Part shown: positions 1-6,356 of the stretch, piece by piece
Layout of the letters: every line of letters starts with the position of its first letter
Position numbering within the stretch: position 1 is the stretch's first letter
NCBI GenBank assembly: GCA_042091225.1
Contig: JBELHW010000070.1
Span: 1 to 8,026 of the forward strand
Length of the DNA stretch: 8,026 nucleotides
From: JABAYQ01 sp042091225
GTDB taxonomy: Bacteria > Bacteroidota > Bacteroidia > Flavobacteriales > UBA7312
Direction: 5' to 3'
Translations under genes and position numbers: made by a program
The notes under the pieces: generated by a model
What the model was told of the DNA's origin: nothing
The model's input: only the letters and a program-made list of their open reading frames with translations
The model's database searches: none

Positions 1-1251
1 ACAATGATCAAATAGATAATTAAAATCTGCATTATTATCATTCTGAAAAACTACTTCATTGCTTAAACTTCCTGAAATAATACAATTAGTAAAAGTTGCA
101 TTTTCTAAGTCTCTATATTGAAGATTGTTATTAATATCTTCATAATAGTTGTTAATAATAATTGATGGAGTAGACCTATTATTAAACTCATGAAAGTTAG
201 CAAAAGTACAATGATTAAAGTTGTAGTTTCCACCAATATTTAAAACTAATGAGTATCTACCGCTGTTGCTAATAAGATTGTTTTCTGCTTCTATGAATGA
301 CCCTTGTCCAAATATGCCAATATCACTAGCATTATCAATTATCGTATTACTTATTTTTAATGTTGGCAACGACAAAGACCCTAAAGTGTCTGCCTGAACT
401 CCTATAGTAGAATTCTTAATTATAGCGTGATTTATTGTGTTATCAAAACTTCCTGCAGAAATCCATATCTTATCCCATTGCCCTGGAGCATCTTTGTAGT
501 ATTCGTCAAGTCTATCTCCCTGGAATGTAACCTTATTATTTACTGTTCCCTGAACAGTTAATTTTCCACCAACATTGTCAGTAAATAACGGATTTCCAAC
601 TATTAATCCTGAATTATTATGAAAAAATATATTTGTTCCTTCTTGAATTATTAACTCTACACCTGGCTCTATAATAACGTACCCATAGACCACATGTGGT
701 AGAACGTTGCTCCATATAGTATTTTGACTAATTGAATAATAGGATGGAATAATGGTGTCATTTGCTTCGGTTATTATAATTATGTCTTGAGGTTCAGCTG
801 TATGAAAATTTGCATTTTGTCCGTAAGCAATTAAGTCAATGTATTGAACAAATGAGTCGGTAGAAAATCGAATTGAATCAGAAACGAGAAAGGGGAGTGG
901 ATTAGTTGAATTTGGATTTATAGTGGCTTCAACAAACATAAAAATACTATCGTTTGGCAAAATAGTAAGTGAGGAAAAATCTTGTATCGCTTCGCCATCA
1001 ATATTTACTCTATAAACACTAAGGTTATTATTATTGACTAATTCAATATTGTTTATTTTAATAGCATTATTGTTTCTATTAAATACTTTAAATGTTTTTG
1101 TAATACTTCCTACGCTCGTAAAGACAGTGTCAAATAGAATACTATCGTTAGAAAAAGTTAATTTTCCATCGCCACCCTGATTAAAAAAGTCTTTTTCACA
1201 AGAAATGAAAAGTAAGGAAATTACTAGAAAGAATAATATATTTTTTATCAT
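1..1251 (-). CDS. Surface lipoprotein with Ig-like domain and right-handed beta-helix (C-terminus outside window)
   Basis: The frame is open from ATG at 1251 to the window edge, giving 417 residues without a stop, so the C-terminus is missing. Residues 1-17 form a lipoprotein signal peptide (MIKN, hydrophobic stretch, then FISC) with the lipid-anchored Cys at 18. The following E-K-D resembles the charged surface-export signal of Bacteroidota lipoproteins. Residues about 30-145 (LTFSNDSILFDTVFTSVGS and following) look like the Ig-like beta domain that often precedes helices in this phylum. From about 180 onward, short repeated strands rich in Asn, Ile and Gly (for example ATFTNCIISGS, HAIIKNSTIGV, LKISNTIIDNAS) indicate a right-handed parallel beta-helix. 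I infer that the mature protein sits in the outer membrane, probably facing outward. Such folds occur in polysaccharide-active enzymes and adhesins, but I see no catalytic signature and cannot assign a substrate. It is transcribed divergently from the bL31 gene. Confidence 0.85.
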   Translation of the reverse strand, partial: MIKNILFFLVISLLFISCEKDFFNQGGDGKLTFSNDSILFDTVFTSVGSITKTFKVFNRNNNAIKINNIELVNNNNLSVYRVNIDGEAIQDFSSLTILPNDSIFMFVEATINPNSTNPLPFLVSDSIRFSTDSFVQYIDLIAYGQNANFHTAEPQDIIIITEANDTIIPSYYSISQNTIWSNVLPHVVYGYVIIEPGVELIIQEGTNIFFHNNSGLIVGNPLFTDNVGGKLTVQGTVNNKVTFQGDRLDEYYKDAPGQWDKIWISAGSFDNTINHAIIKNSTIGVQADTLGSLSLPTLKISNTIIDNASDIGIFGQGSFIEAENNLISNSGRYSLVLNIGGNYNFNHCTFANFHEFNNRSTPSIIINNYYEDINNNLQYRDLENATFTNCIISGSLSNEVVFQNDNNADFNYLFDHC

Positions 1252-1275
1252 TGTTTATTGATATTTGTACTACAA

Positions 1276-1283
1276 CGAAAGTA
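1276..1283 (-). promoter_or_regulatory. Weak candidate -7 element of the lipoprotein gene
   Basis: On the minus strand this reads TACTTTCG, one mismatch from the Bacteroidota consensus TAnnTTTG. It lies 24 nt upstream of the lipoprotein ATG, a suitable distance. There is no TTG at the usual -33 spacing, so this is only a candidate. Confidence 0.25.
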
Positions 1284-1323
1284 ATGAATGCTATAGTATA
1301 ACTTGAAATAAGATTGAAAGGTT

Positions 1324-1353
1324 TTGTAAATTGTATTTAAGTGTTTATATTTG
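1324..1353 (+). promoter_or_regulatory. Bacteroidota-type promoter of rpmE2
   Basis: A perfect TAnnTTTG -7 element (TATATTTG, 1346-1353) follows a TTG at 1324-1326 with 19 nt between them, within the known 17-23 nt range for this promoter class. Transcription should start near 1358-1360, giving a leader of about 15 nt before the ATG at 1376. That leader is A-rich (AAGATAAAA) and has no Shine-Dalgarno sequence. It is the most complete promoter in the window, having both elements. Confidence 0.75.
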
Positions 1354-1375
1354 CATCCGCTAATTTAAGATAAAA

Positions 1376-1630
1376 ATGAAAAAGGGAATACATCCAGAAA
1401 ATTATAGACTTGTTGTAATGAAAGATTTATCAACTGGTTATTCAGTTTTAACTAAATCTACTGCTGATACAAAAGAAACTACTAAATGGGAAGATGGAAA
1501 TGAATATCCGTTAATTAAAATGGAAATATCTTCAGATTCTCATCCGTTTTATACAGGAAAAATGAAACTCGTCGATACAGCAGGTAGAATTGATAAATTT
1601 AAAAATAAATATTCTAAGTTTTCAAAATAG
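1376..1630 (+). CDS. rpmE2: 50S ribosomal protein bL31, type B (zinc-independent)
   Basis: This 84-residue protein matches type B bL31 in length and sequence. It starts MKKGIHPENYRLVV and carries the typical SSDSHPFYTGK segment (residues 52-62), followed by a basic tail (RIDKFKNKYSKFSK). It has no cysteine at all, so it is the zinc-free C-minus form rather than the CxxC form. The protein binds the large ribosomal subunit and contributes to an intersubunit bridge. In organisms with both forms, the zinc-free paralogue takes over under zinc limitation. In many Bacteroidota the type B form is, as far as I know, the ordinary copy, and I see no zinc-regulator operator here. The gene stands alone, with its own promoter and a hairpin terminator immediately downstream shared with the convergent pckA. 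Confidence 0.96.
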   Translation: MKKGIHPENYRLVVMKDLSTGYSVLTKSTADTKETTKWEDGNEYPLIKMEISSDSHPFYTGKMKLVDTAGRIDKFKNKYSKFSK

Positions 1631-1635
1631 AATTC

Positions 1636-1667
1636 TAAAAACAGTTGCTAATTAGCAACTGTTTTTA
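1636..1667. terminator. Bidirectional intrinsic terminator between rpmE2 and pckA, overlapping the pckA 3' end
   Basis: This is a perfect 32-bp palindrome centred between 1651 and 1652. The core arm is CAGTTGCTAA (1642-1651) and its complement (1652-1661), flanked by an A-tract on the left and a T-tract on the right, so a stem followed by a U-run forms in both transcripts. It begins 6 nt after the rpmE2 stop. On the other strand it covers the last codons of pckA (Thr-Val-Ala-Asn-stop). One element therefore ends both converging genes. Confidence 0.88.
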
Positions 1668-3231
1668 TTTTAGGAGCACTTGCTAAAATTTCTTCATTAG
1701 CAAATTCATTATACTGCTCAAAATTTTCTACAAATACATTTGCTAGTTTATTAGCAACTTTTTCGTATTCCTTTTTATCCGACCACGTTTGCTTTGAATC
1801 TAATAAATCGCTAGGAACACCTTTGCATTCTATAGGATAGTTAAGGCCAAAAATAGGATCTTCTTTATAGTCTACATTATTCAAATTCCCATTTAATGCA
1901 GAAGAAATCATTGCTCTTGTATAATTTAAACTAATTCTTTCCCCAATTCCATATTGTCCGCCAGACCAACCAGTATTGACCAACCAAACATTTATATTAG
2001 CTTTATTTAACTTTTCTCCAAGTAATGTAGCGTATTTAGTAGGATGTAACGGTAAAAAAGGAGCGCCAAAACAAGCCGAAAAAGTTGTTTGAGGTTCATT
2101 TATACCTTCTTCTGTTCCTGCAATTTTAGCAGTATATCCAGAAATGAAATGATACATTGCCTGACCAACGTTTAATTTTGATATTGGAGGTAAAACACCA
2201 AAGGCATCGCAGGTTAAGAAAAAGATATTTTTTGGAGCATTACCTAAAGATGGAGTAGCAATGTTTTTAATATGATTTATAGGGTAGCTTACTCTAGTGT
2301 TTTGAGTTACAGTAGTGTTTTTGAAATCAACAATATTACTATTTTCTTCAAAACGAATGTTTTCCAATAGTGCGCCTGGTTTAATAGCATTAAAAATATC
2401 CGGTTCCTTTTCGTTGTTTAAGTCAATACATTTTGCATAACAGCCTCCTTCAAAGTTAAACACACTATTATCGCTCCAGCCATGCTCGTCATCTCCAATT
2501 AAAAGGCGATTAGGGTCTGCCGACAAAGTTGTTTTACCTGTTCCTGAAAGTCCAAAGAATACGGAAGTGTCATTATCTTTTCCAATATTTGCCGAGCAAT
2601 GCATAGATAATACCTTATGTTCAAAAGGAAGTATAAAGTTTAAAGCAGAGAAGATTCCTTTTTTAATTTCACCAGTGTAGCCAGTTCCTCCAATTAAAAT
2701 AATACGTTTAGTAAAGTTAATAATGGCAAAGTTATGTTGCCTTGTACCATCAATTTTCGAGTCGGCTAAAAATGAAGGAACATTTAAAATTAACCAATCC
2801 TCTTTAAAGTTTTTTAACTCATCATTAGAAGGTCTCAAAAACATGTTGTAAGCAAACAAATTAGACCATGGAAACTCATTAATTACTCTTATTTTTAATC
2901 TAAATTTTTGGTCTGCACAAGCAAATACATCTCTTACATACACCTCTTTATTTTCTAAATACTTGCAAGTTTTTTCATAAAGACTATCAAAATCTTTAGA
3001 TTCAAATGGAATATTTACATCACCCCACCAAACATTATTAGAGGTAATATCATCTTTTACAATAAAGCGATCTTTTGGTGAACGACCTGTAAATTCTCCT
3101 GTATCTACGGTAATAGCACCGGTACTTGTCTTTACAGCTTGTTTTGAATTTATAGAAATTTCAGCAAGTTTTTCTGGAGATAAATTCCAATTAGAATTAG
3201 AATTATAAATACCGTACTTTTCTAATGACAT
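1648..3231 (-). CDS. pckA: Phosphoenolpyruvate carboxykinase (ATP)
   Basis: The 527-residue product is a full-length ATP-type PEPCK (E. coli enzyme about 540), converting oxaloacetate plus ATP to phosphoenolpyruvate, CO2 and ADP, the committed cytosolic step of gluconeogenesis. Visible motifs in order: substrate loop GEFTGRSPKDRF (45-56); GYTGEIKKG (184-192) with metal/substrate residues Tyr185, Lys190 and Lys191; HCSANIG with metal-ligand His211; P-loop GLSGTGKTT (227-235) with Lys233; kinase-2 motif LIGDDEHGW (244-252) with the Mg/Mn-binding Asp pair 247-248; EGGCYAK (261-267); RVSYP (313-317); and NTGWSGGQYGIGERI (419-433). No key residue is missing. The ATG at 3231 gives a normal N-terminus. 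The last four codons and stop lie inside the shared terminator palindrome. A DUF423 gene lies upstream on the same strand with a 94-nt gap, but a promoter motif in that gap suggests separate transcription. Confidence 0.98.
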   Translation of the reverse strand: MSLEKYGIYNSNSNWNLSPEKLAEISINSKQAVKTSTGAITVDTGEFTGRSPKDRFIVKDDITSNNVWWGDVNIPFESKDFDSLYEKTCKYLENKEVYVRDVFACADQKFRLKIRVINEFPWSNLFAYNMFLRPSNDELKNFKEDWLILNVPSFLADSKIDGTRQHNFAIINFTKRIILIGGTGYTGEIKKGIFSALNFILPFEHKVLSMHCSANIGKDNDTSVFFGLSGTGKTTLSADPNRLLIGDDEHGWSDNSVFNFEGGCYAKCIDLNNEKEPDIFNAIKPGALLENIRFEENSNIVDFKNTTVTQNTRVSYPINHIKNIATPSLGNAPKNIFFLTCDAFGVLPPISKLNVGQAMYHFISGYTAKIAGTEEGINEPQTTFSACFGAPFLPLHPTKYATLLGEKLNKANINVWLVNTGWSGGQYGIGERISLNYTRAMISSALNGNLNNVDYKEDPIFGLNYPIECKGVPSDLLDSKQTWSDKKEYEKVANKLANVFVENFEQYNEFANEEILASAPKIKTVAN

Positions 3232-3256
3232 GAGTTTAAATAATAGTTAGCAACTG

Positions 3257-3264
3257 CAAATTTA
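3257..3264 (-). promoter_or_regulatory. pckA promoter -7 element
   Basis: The minus strand reads TAAATTTG, a perfect TAnnTTTG, continuing as TTTGCAGTTG. It lies 25 nt upstream of the pckA ATG, so the predicted leader is about 20 nt. There is no TTG at 17-23 nt spacing upstream. The ten-base string TAAATTTGCA is identical before the GAPDH gene. Confidence 0.6.
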
Positions 3265-3287
3265 AAACATATAATTGCGCTTAATTA

Positions 3288-3322
3288 GTTAAAAAATCAA
3301 TTTTTTTATATTTTTTTTTAAC
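3288..3322. terminator. Weak AT-only hairpin between DUF423 gene and pckA
   Basis: GTTAAAAAA (3288-3296) and its complement TTTTTTAAC (3314-3322) could form a 9-bp stem around a 17-nt loop, just downstream of the DUF423 stop at 3326. The stem is almost all A-T, so it would be weak. It may end DUF423 transcription, or it may only be a chance pairing of A- and T-tracts. Confidence 0.25.
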
Positions 3323-3325
3323 AAC

Positions 3326-3706
3326 TCATTTTTTATAATTCAATGTTAACAAGAGAATAAGCCAAGAAATAATCAAAATTAAACCTCCAATAGGAGTTAA
3401 AGGCCATATAAAATCAATAGAAAATCCAATAAATTCTTTTAGTGAAAGAAAGTAAATAGAAAATGAAAAAAGTATAATCCCAATTATAAATAAGTTGGAG
3501 ATCATTTTATGAAATTTTATTTTACTTGAATTAAAGCCTAAGCAAATTAAAGACAGAGAATGTATCATTTGATATCTTATACCCGTATCAAAAGATTCTA
3601 TTTGTTCCAGCGTTAATAAATCCTTCATGCTGTGTTTAAAAAATGCACCTAAGACAATTGCAATTATCATAAAGATAATTCCTGATTTGACTGTAAACCT
3701 GTTCAT
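3326..3706 (-). CDS. DUF423 family inner-membrane protein
   Basis: The 126-residue protein has the DUF423 (YgdD-like) pattern: a first helix ending in LGAFFKHSMKDLL (residues 19-31), then ESFDTGIRYQMIHSLSLICLG (37-57), where the usual family form is close to GAFGAHALK and FxTGVRYQMxHALAL. I see four hydrophobic segments at about 8-24, 44-58, 66-88 and 98-122, so it is a small four-helix integral membrane protein. Family members are widespread and, to my knowledge, have no established biochemical function. The gene is divergent from the saccharopine dehydrogenase gene (59-nt gap) and precedes pckA on the same strand. It is a full-length family member, with ATG start at 3706 and TGA stop. No convincing promoter of its own is visible in the short divergent gap. 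Confidence 0.88.
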   Translation of the reverse strand: MNRFTVKSGIIFMIIAIVLGAFFKHSMKDLLTLEQIESFDTGIRYQMIHSLSLICLGFNSSKIKFHKMISNLFIIGIILFSFSIYFLSLKEFIGFSIDFIWPLTPIGGLILIISWLILLLTLNYKK

Positions 3707-3765
3707 AATAATTAGAATGATTTATATGCTAATTTACATATCTTAGCTTTTTAATAATAATTATT

Positions 3766-5082
3766 ATGAAACAAATTTTAATAGTAGGAGCAGGTCGTTC
3801 GGCTTCATCATTAATTGAGTATTTGGTTAAACGTGCACCATTAAATAATTGGTTTATTGTTGTTGCTGATTACGATTTAAAACTGTCGCAGTCTAAAGTT
3901 TCTGAATCTGATTATTCTTCTGCTATTTCATTTGATGTTAATAATGATGAGCAAAGAGAAAAAATTGTTTCACAATCTCATTTAATTATTTCAATGTTGC
4001 CTGCCCATATGCATGTTTTACTTGCTAATGATTGTATTAAATATAAGAAAAATATGGTAACAGCTTCTTATGTTTCTAATGAAATAAAAGAACTACATAA
4101 AAAAGCAAAAGAAAATAATATTATCATTTTAAACGAAATTGGTTTAGATCCAGGTATAGATCATATGTCAGCTAAAAAAATGATTGATGATGTCCATGAA
4201 AAGAATGGCGATATAACTAGTTTCAAATCATTTTGTGGTGGATTAGTGTCTCCAGAATATGATAATAATCCTTGGAACTATAAATTTACTTGGAATCCAC
4301 GAAATGTAGTCTTAGCTGGACAATCTACTGCTATGTATATTCAAAATGGAAACTACAAATACATTCCTTACCACAGTCTTTTTACTAAAACAGAGGAAAT
4401 AGATATTTTAGATGAAGGTGTCTTTGAAGCTTACGCAAATAGAGATTCTCTTTCATACAGAGAGATTTATAATCTACCAAACATTCCCTCAATGCTAAGA
4501 GGTACCCTACGAAAAAAAGGGTTTTGTAGAGCTTGGAATATTTTTGTACAACTAGGTATAACTGATGATAGCTTCCAAATTGTTAATTCTGGTGAAATGA
4601 CCTGGAAGTCATTTTTAAATTCTTTCCTTGATGATGATAAAAATAAAACGGTAAAACAAAAGTTGACAGATCAATTATCAATTTCACAAGAAGATTTAAA
4701 CAAACTAGAATGGCTTGGTATTTTTGAAGACGAAAATATTGAACTTAATATCGGAACTCCAGCCCAGTTTTTACAATTATTGCTAGAGTCAAAGTTAAAT
4801 TTAGAAAGTGGAGACAAAGACATGATTGTAATGCAACACCTACTTGAGTATAGTATTGATGGACAAAAGAAAAATTTAAAATCTTCTTTAGTTCTTAAGG
4901 GTGTTGATGATTTAAATACTGCTATGAGTATGACTGTCGGTTTGCCAGTTGCTATAGCATCTGAGCTTTTATTAAACGATAAAATATCTTTGAAGGGCGT
5001 AGTTATTCCTATTCACAAAGAAATATACAACCCAGTTTTAGAAAAGTTAGAAGAGTTTGGAATAAAATTTATTGAAGAGTAA
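3766..5082 (+). CDS. Saccharopine dehydrogenase family protein (LYS9-like)
   Basis: The 438-residue protein opens with a Rossmann nucleotide-binding segment, ILIVGAGRSASSLIEYL (4-20), with the GxGxxxS fingerprint. It continues with family-specific blocks: NEIGLDPGIDHM (123-134), FCGGLVSPE (156-164), WNPRNVVLAGQ (176-186), RGTLRKKGFC (245-254), DKDMIVMQH (350-358) and MTVGLPVAIA (389-398). These fit the glutamate-forming saccharopine dehydrogenase (saccharopine reductase, LYS9) group, which interconverts saccharopine with alpha-aminoadipate semialdehyde plus glutamate. No lysine-ketoglutarate reductase lies in the window, so the operating direction and exact substrate are inferred. Because dapF lies nearby and marks DAP-type lysine synthesis, lysine catabolism is more likely than lysine synthesis. 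A carboxynorspermidine dehydrogenase-like activity is a less likely alternative. A weak promoter-like TAGCTTTT lies at 3744-3751. The stop is 1 nt from the end of the convergent trmN6. Confidence 0.88.
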   Translation: MKQILIVGAGRSASSLIEYLVKRAPLNNWFIVVADYDLKLSQSKVSESDYSSAISFDVNNDEQREKIVSQSHLIISMLPAHMHVLLANDCIKYKKNMVTASYVSNEIKELHKKAKENNIIILNEIGLDPGIDHMSAKKMIDDVHEKNGDITSFKSFCGGLVSPEYDNNPWNYKFTWNPRNVVLAGQSTAMYIQNGNYKYIPYHSLFTKTEEIDILDEGVFEAYANRDSLSYREIYNLPNIPSMLRGTLRKKGFCRAWNIFVQLGITDDSFQIVNSGEMTWKSFLNSFLDDDKNKTVKQKLTDQLSISQEDLNKLEWLGIFEDENIELNIGTPAQFLQLLLESKLNLESGDKDMIVMQHLLEYSIDGQKKNLKSSLVLKGVDDLNTAMSMTVGLPVAIASELLLNDKISLKGVVIPIHKEIYNPVLEKLEEFGIKFIEE

Positions 5083-5083
5083 C

Positions 5084-5779
5084 TCAAAAATGTAAATAAA
5101 ACTTTTTACATAGATTTTTATAATCTTCAGTGTATTTGTGTCTCGAGTTTTCTATTACTAAATTTTCCTCTATTACTTCTAGTTGGTTTTTAGTCAGTTC
5201 TACTAACATTCTTTTAATAGGATTATTCTTAACACCTCTTACCAAACAAATTCTTTTAAAGTATAAATTTGAATTTTCAACAATAGATTTTATTTTAAAA
5301 ATGTCGGAATACGGAATTATTAAAGCAATAATTCCATTTTTGTTTAATATCTTTTCGCTAGTAAAAATTAAGTTTTTAAGAGACAATGAATCATCGTGTC
5401 TAGCTAATGTTCTTTTTTCAGAAATTGGCTTTGTTGTTTGGCTAAAATAAGGAGGGTTGCTAATAATTAAGTCGAATTTAATGTCAGGATTATAGCTTAA
5501 AAACGAATTATGAATAGAATGAAGTCTATCCCTCCATTTTGATTGATCGAAATTTAAGGAACACTCTGAAGCTGCATCTGCATTGATCTCAATTGAGTAT
5601 ATAGTTGCTTTTTCAAACCTCTGTGCTAACATTAATGAAATTAGTCCAGTACCTGAACCGACATCTAAAAATGTTTTAGAATTTATAGGTTTTGTCCATG
5701 CCCCAAGTAAAACTCCATCTGTACCAACTTTCATGGCAGATTTCTCTTGTATAATATCAAACTGTTTAAAACGAAACAA
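5084..5779 (-). CDS. trmN6: tRNA1(Val) (adenine(37)-N6)-methyltransferase, TrmN6/YfiC type
   Basis: This 231-residue class I SAM-dependent methyltransferase has the TrmN6 hallmarks: FRFKQFDI at the N-terminus, then MKVGTDGVLLGAW (16-28), SAM-binding motif I DVGSGTG (39-45), an acidic residue at the end of strand 2 (Glu64), the amino-methyltransferase motif NPPYF (108-112), ARHDDSL (126-132) and C-terminal HKYTEDY. The E. coli homologue methylates N6 of A37 in tRNA-Val; the same role is inferred here. The start is TTG at 5779. No ATG exists between the upstream in-frame stop (5804-5806) and the conserved FRFKQF block, and the TTG places Met directly before that block as in homologues. The TTG lies 1 nt after the stop of the upstream membrane-protein gene, which suggests translational coupling. 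It is the last gene of the GAPDH operon. Confidence 0.92.
   Translation of the reverse strand: MFRFKQFDIIQEKSAMKVGTDGVLLGAWTKPINSKTFLDVGSGTGLISLMLAQRFEKATIYSIEINADAASECSLNFDQSKWRDRLHSIHNSFLSYNPDIKFDLIISNPPYFSQTTKPISEKRTLARHDDSLSLKNLIFTSEKILNKNGIIALIIPYSDIFKIKSIVENSNLYFKRICLVRGVKNNPIKRMLVELTKNQLEVIEENLVIENSRHKYTEDYKNLCKKFYLHF
5086..5119. terminator. Candidate terminator hairpin inside the 3' end of trmN6
   Basis: ATGTAAA (5090-5096) and TTTACAT (5105-5111) form a 7-bp inverted repeat with an 8-nt loop. On the minus strand the stem is followed at once by TTTTT (5086-5090 complement), as expected for ending the GAPDH-trmN6 operon. On the plus strand it is followed by AGATTTTT, so it may also serve the saccharopine dehydrogenase gene. 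It lies within the last codons of trmN6 because the two convergent genes are only 1 nt apart. The stem is short and AT-rich. Confidence 0.45.
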
Positions 5780-5780
5780 T

Positions 5781-6356
5781 TTATTTTTTTTTAAATGATT
5801 TAATTAAGAAGTAAATAACAATTATTTCAATTAGCAACAATGGAAAATGAACTTGATAAACTTTCAGCCTTTTGTCATAAAACAAGGGAAATTTATCCAT
5901 AACTTCATAAAGAAAATAGGATATTACCATTCCTAATAAATAGCCAAACTGTTTGGCTGTATCGATTTTTGTGAGTGATTTATTTTCTTTTATAACTAAC
6001 GTTTCTGCTCTCACTAAATAAGATCCGAAAACGAAAGTTAATTGATATCCAATATAAATACTAAGAGCAGTGTAAATATTGTAGGAAAAAATAAGGAAAA
6101 ACAAAACCATTAAAAAAACAATAATTTCTACAAAAAGCGAGATTCTAAAAAAGTAATACTCATTTAAAATTTTATGATAAAAATTGGCAATTATTAAAGT
6201 TGCAATCGCTAAAACAATACCTCCAGCAGAGAATAGGGATGGTTCTAAAGAATCATAAATAGTAAATACTGAACCAATAGATACTCCTAAAAATAGAGAG
6301 TTGAAGAATTTGTAGAGAACAAATGAAAATATATTTAGTTGGAGCTTTTCAAGCAT
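5781..6356 (-). CDS. Six-helix integral membrane protein of unknown function, resembling half of an MFS transporter
   Basis: I do not recognise a named family for this 191-residue protein. Hydrophobic segments lie at about 8-33, 40-60, 70-91, 94-116, 136-152 and 169-187, six in all, with a basic C-terminal tail (KSFKKK). The spacing, the loop FYHKILNEYYFFR between helices 2 and 3, and AETLVIKENKSLTKIDTAKQ before helix 5 recall the N-terminal six-helix half of a major facilitator transporter, but no second half follows. Resemblance is by pattern only. The ATG at 6356 directly abuts the GAPDH stop (0-nt gap), and its stop is 1 nt before the trmN6 start, so it is translated within the operon. 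Its final codons include a run of nine A (5784-5792 complement). It could be a homodimerising half-transporter or an uncharacterised small membrane protein. Confidence 0.8.
   Translation of the reverse strand: MLEKLQLNIFSFVLYKFFNSLFLGVSIGSVFTIYDSLEPSLFSAGGIVLAIATLIIANFYHKILNEYYFFRISLFVEIIVFLMVLFFLIFSYNIYTALSIYIGYQLTFVFGSYLVRAETLVIKENKSLTKIDTAKQFGYLLGMVISYFLYEVMDKFPLFYDKRLKVYQVHFPLLLIEIIVIYFLIKSFKKK

Noticed and set aside
1..1251. Repetitive-looking AT-rich stretch considered as a CRISPR array or tandem repeat
   Set aside because: There are no direct repeats of constant length. The pattern comes from a continuous reading frame encoding Asn/Ile-rich beta-helix turns.
1376..1630. Zinc-responsive (Zur-like) control of type B bL31
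   Set aside because: No convincing operator dyad overlaps the promoter, and type B bL31 is probably the ordinary form in this phylum.
3744..3751. TAGCTTTT as a promoter for the saccharopine dehydrogenase gene
   Set aside because: It has one mismatch at the G of TAnnTTTG and no -33 TTG; too weak to list as a feature.
3754..3767. 14-bp perfect palindrome ATAATAATTATTAT overlapping the saccharopine dehydrogenase start
   Set aside because: It is made only of A/T trinucleotide-like repeats, gives a very weak hairpin, and is likely compositional.
5130..5450. Plus-strand open frame of 106 codons antisense to trmN6
   Set aside because: It is fully contained in a well-supported gene on the other strand, shows no family features, and is expected from AT-rich composition.
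5583..5798. Plus-strand open frame of 71 codons spanning the trmN6 5' end
   Set aside because: It overlaps the conserved SAM-binding region of trmN6 on the opposite strand; its product has no recognisable motif.
5781..6356. Truncated pseudogene of a full MFS transporter
   Set aside because: The frame is intact, both junctions are tightly packed with neighbouring genes, and no second-half remnant follows.
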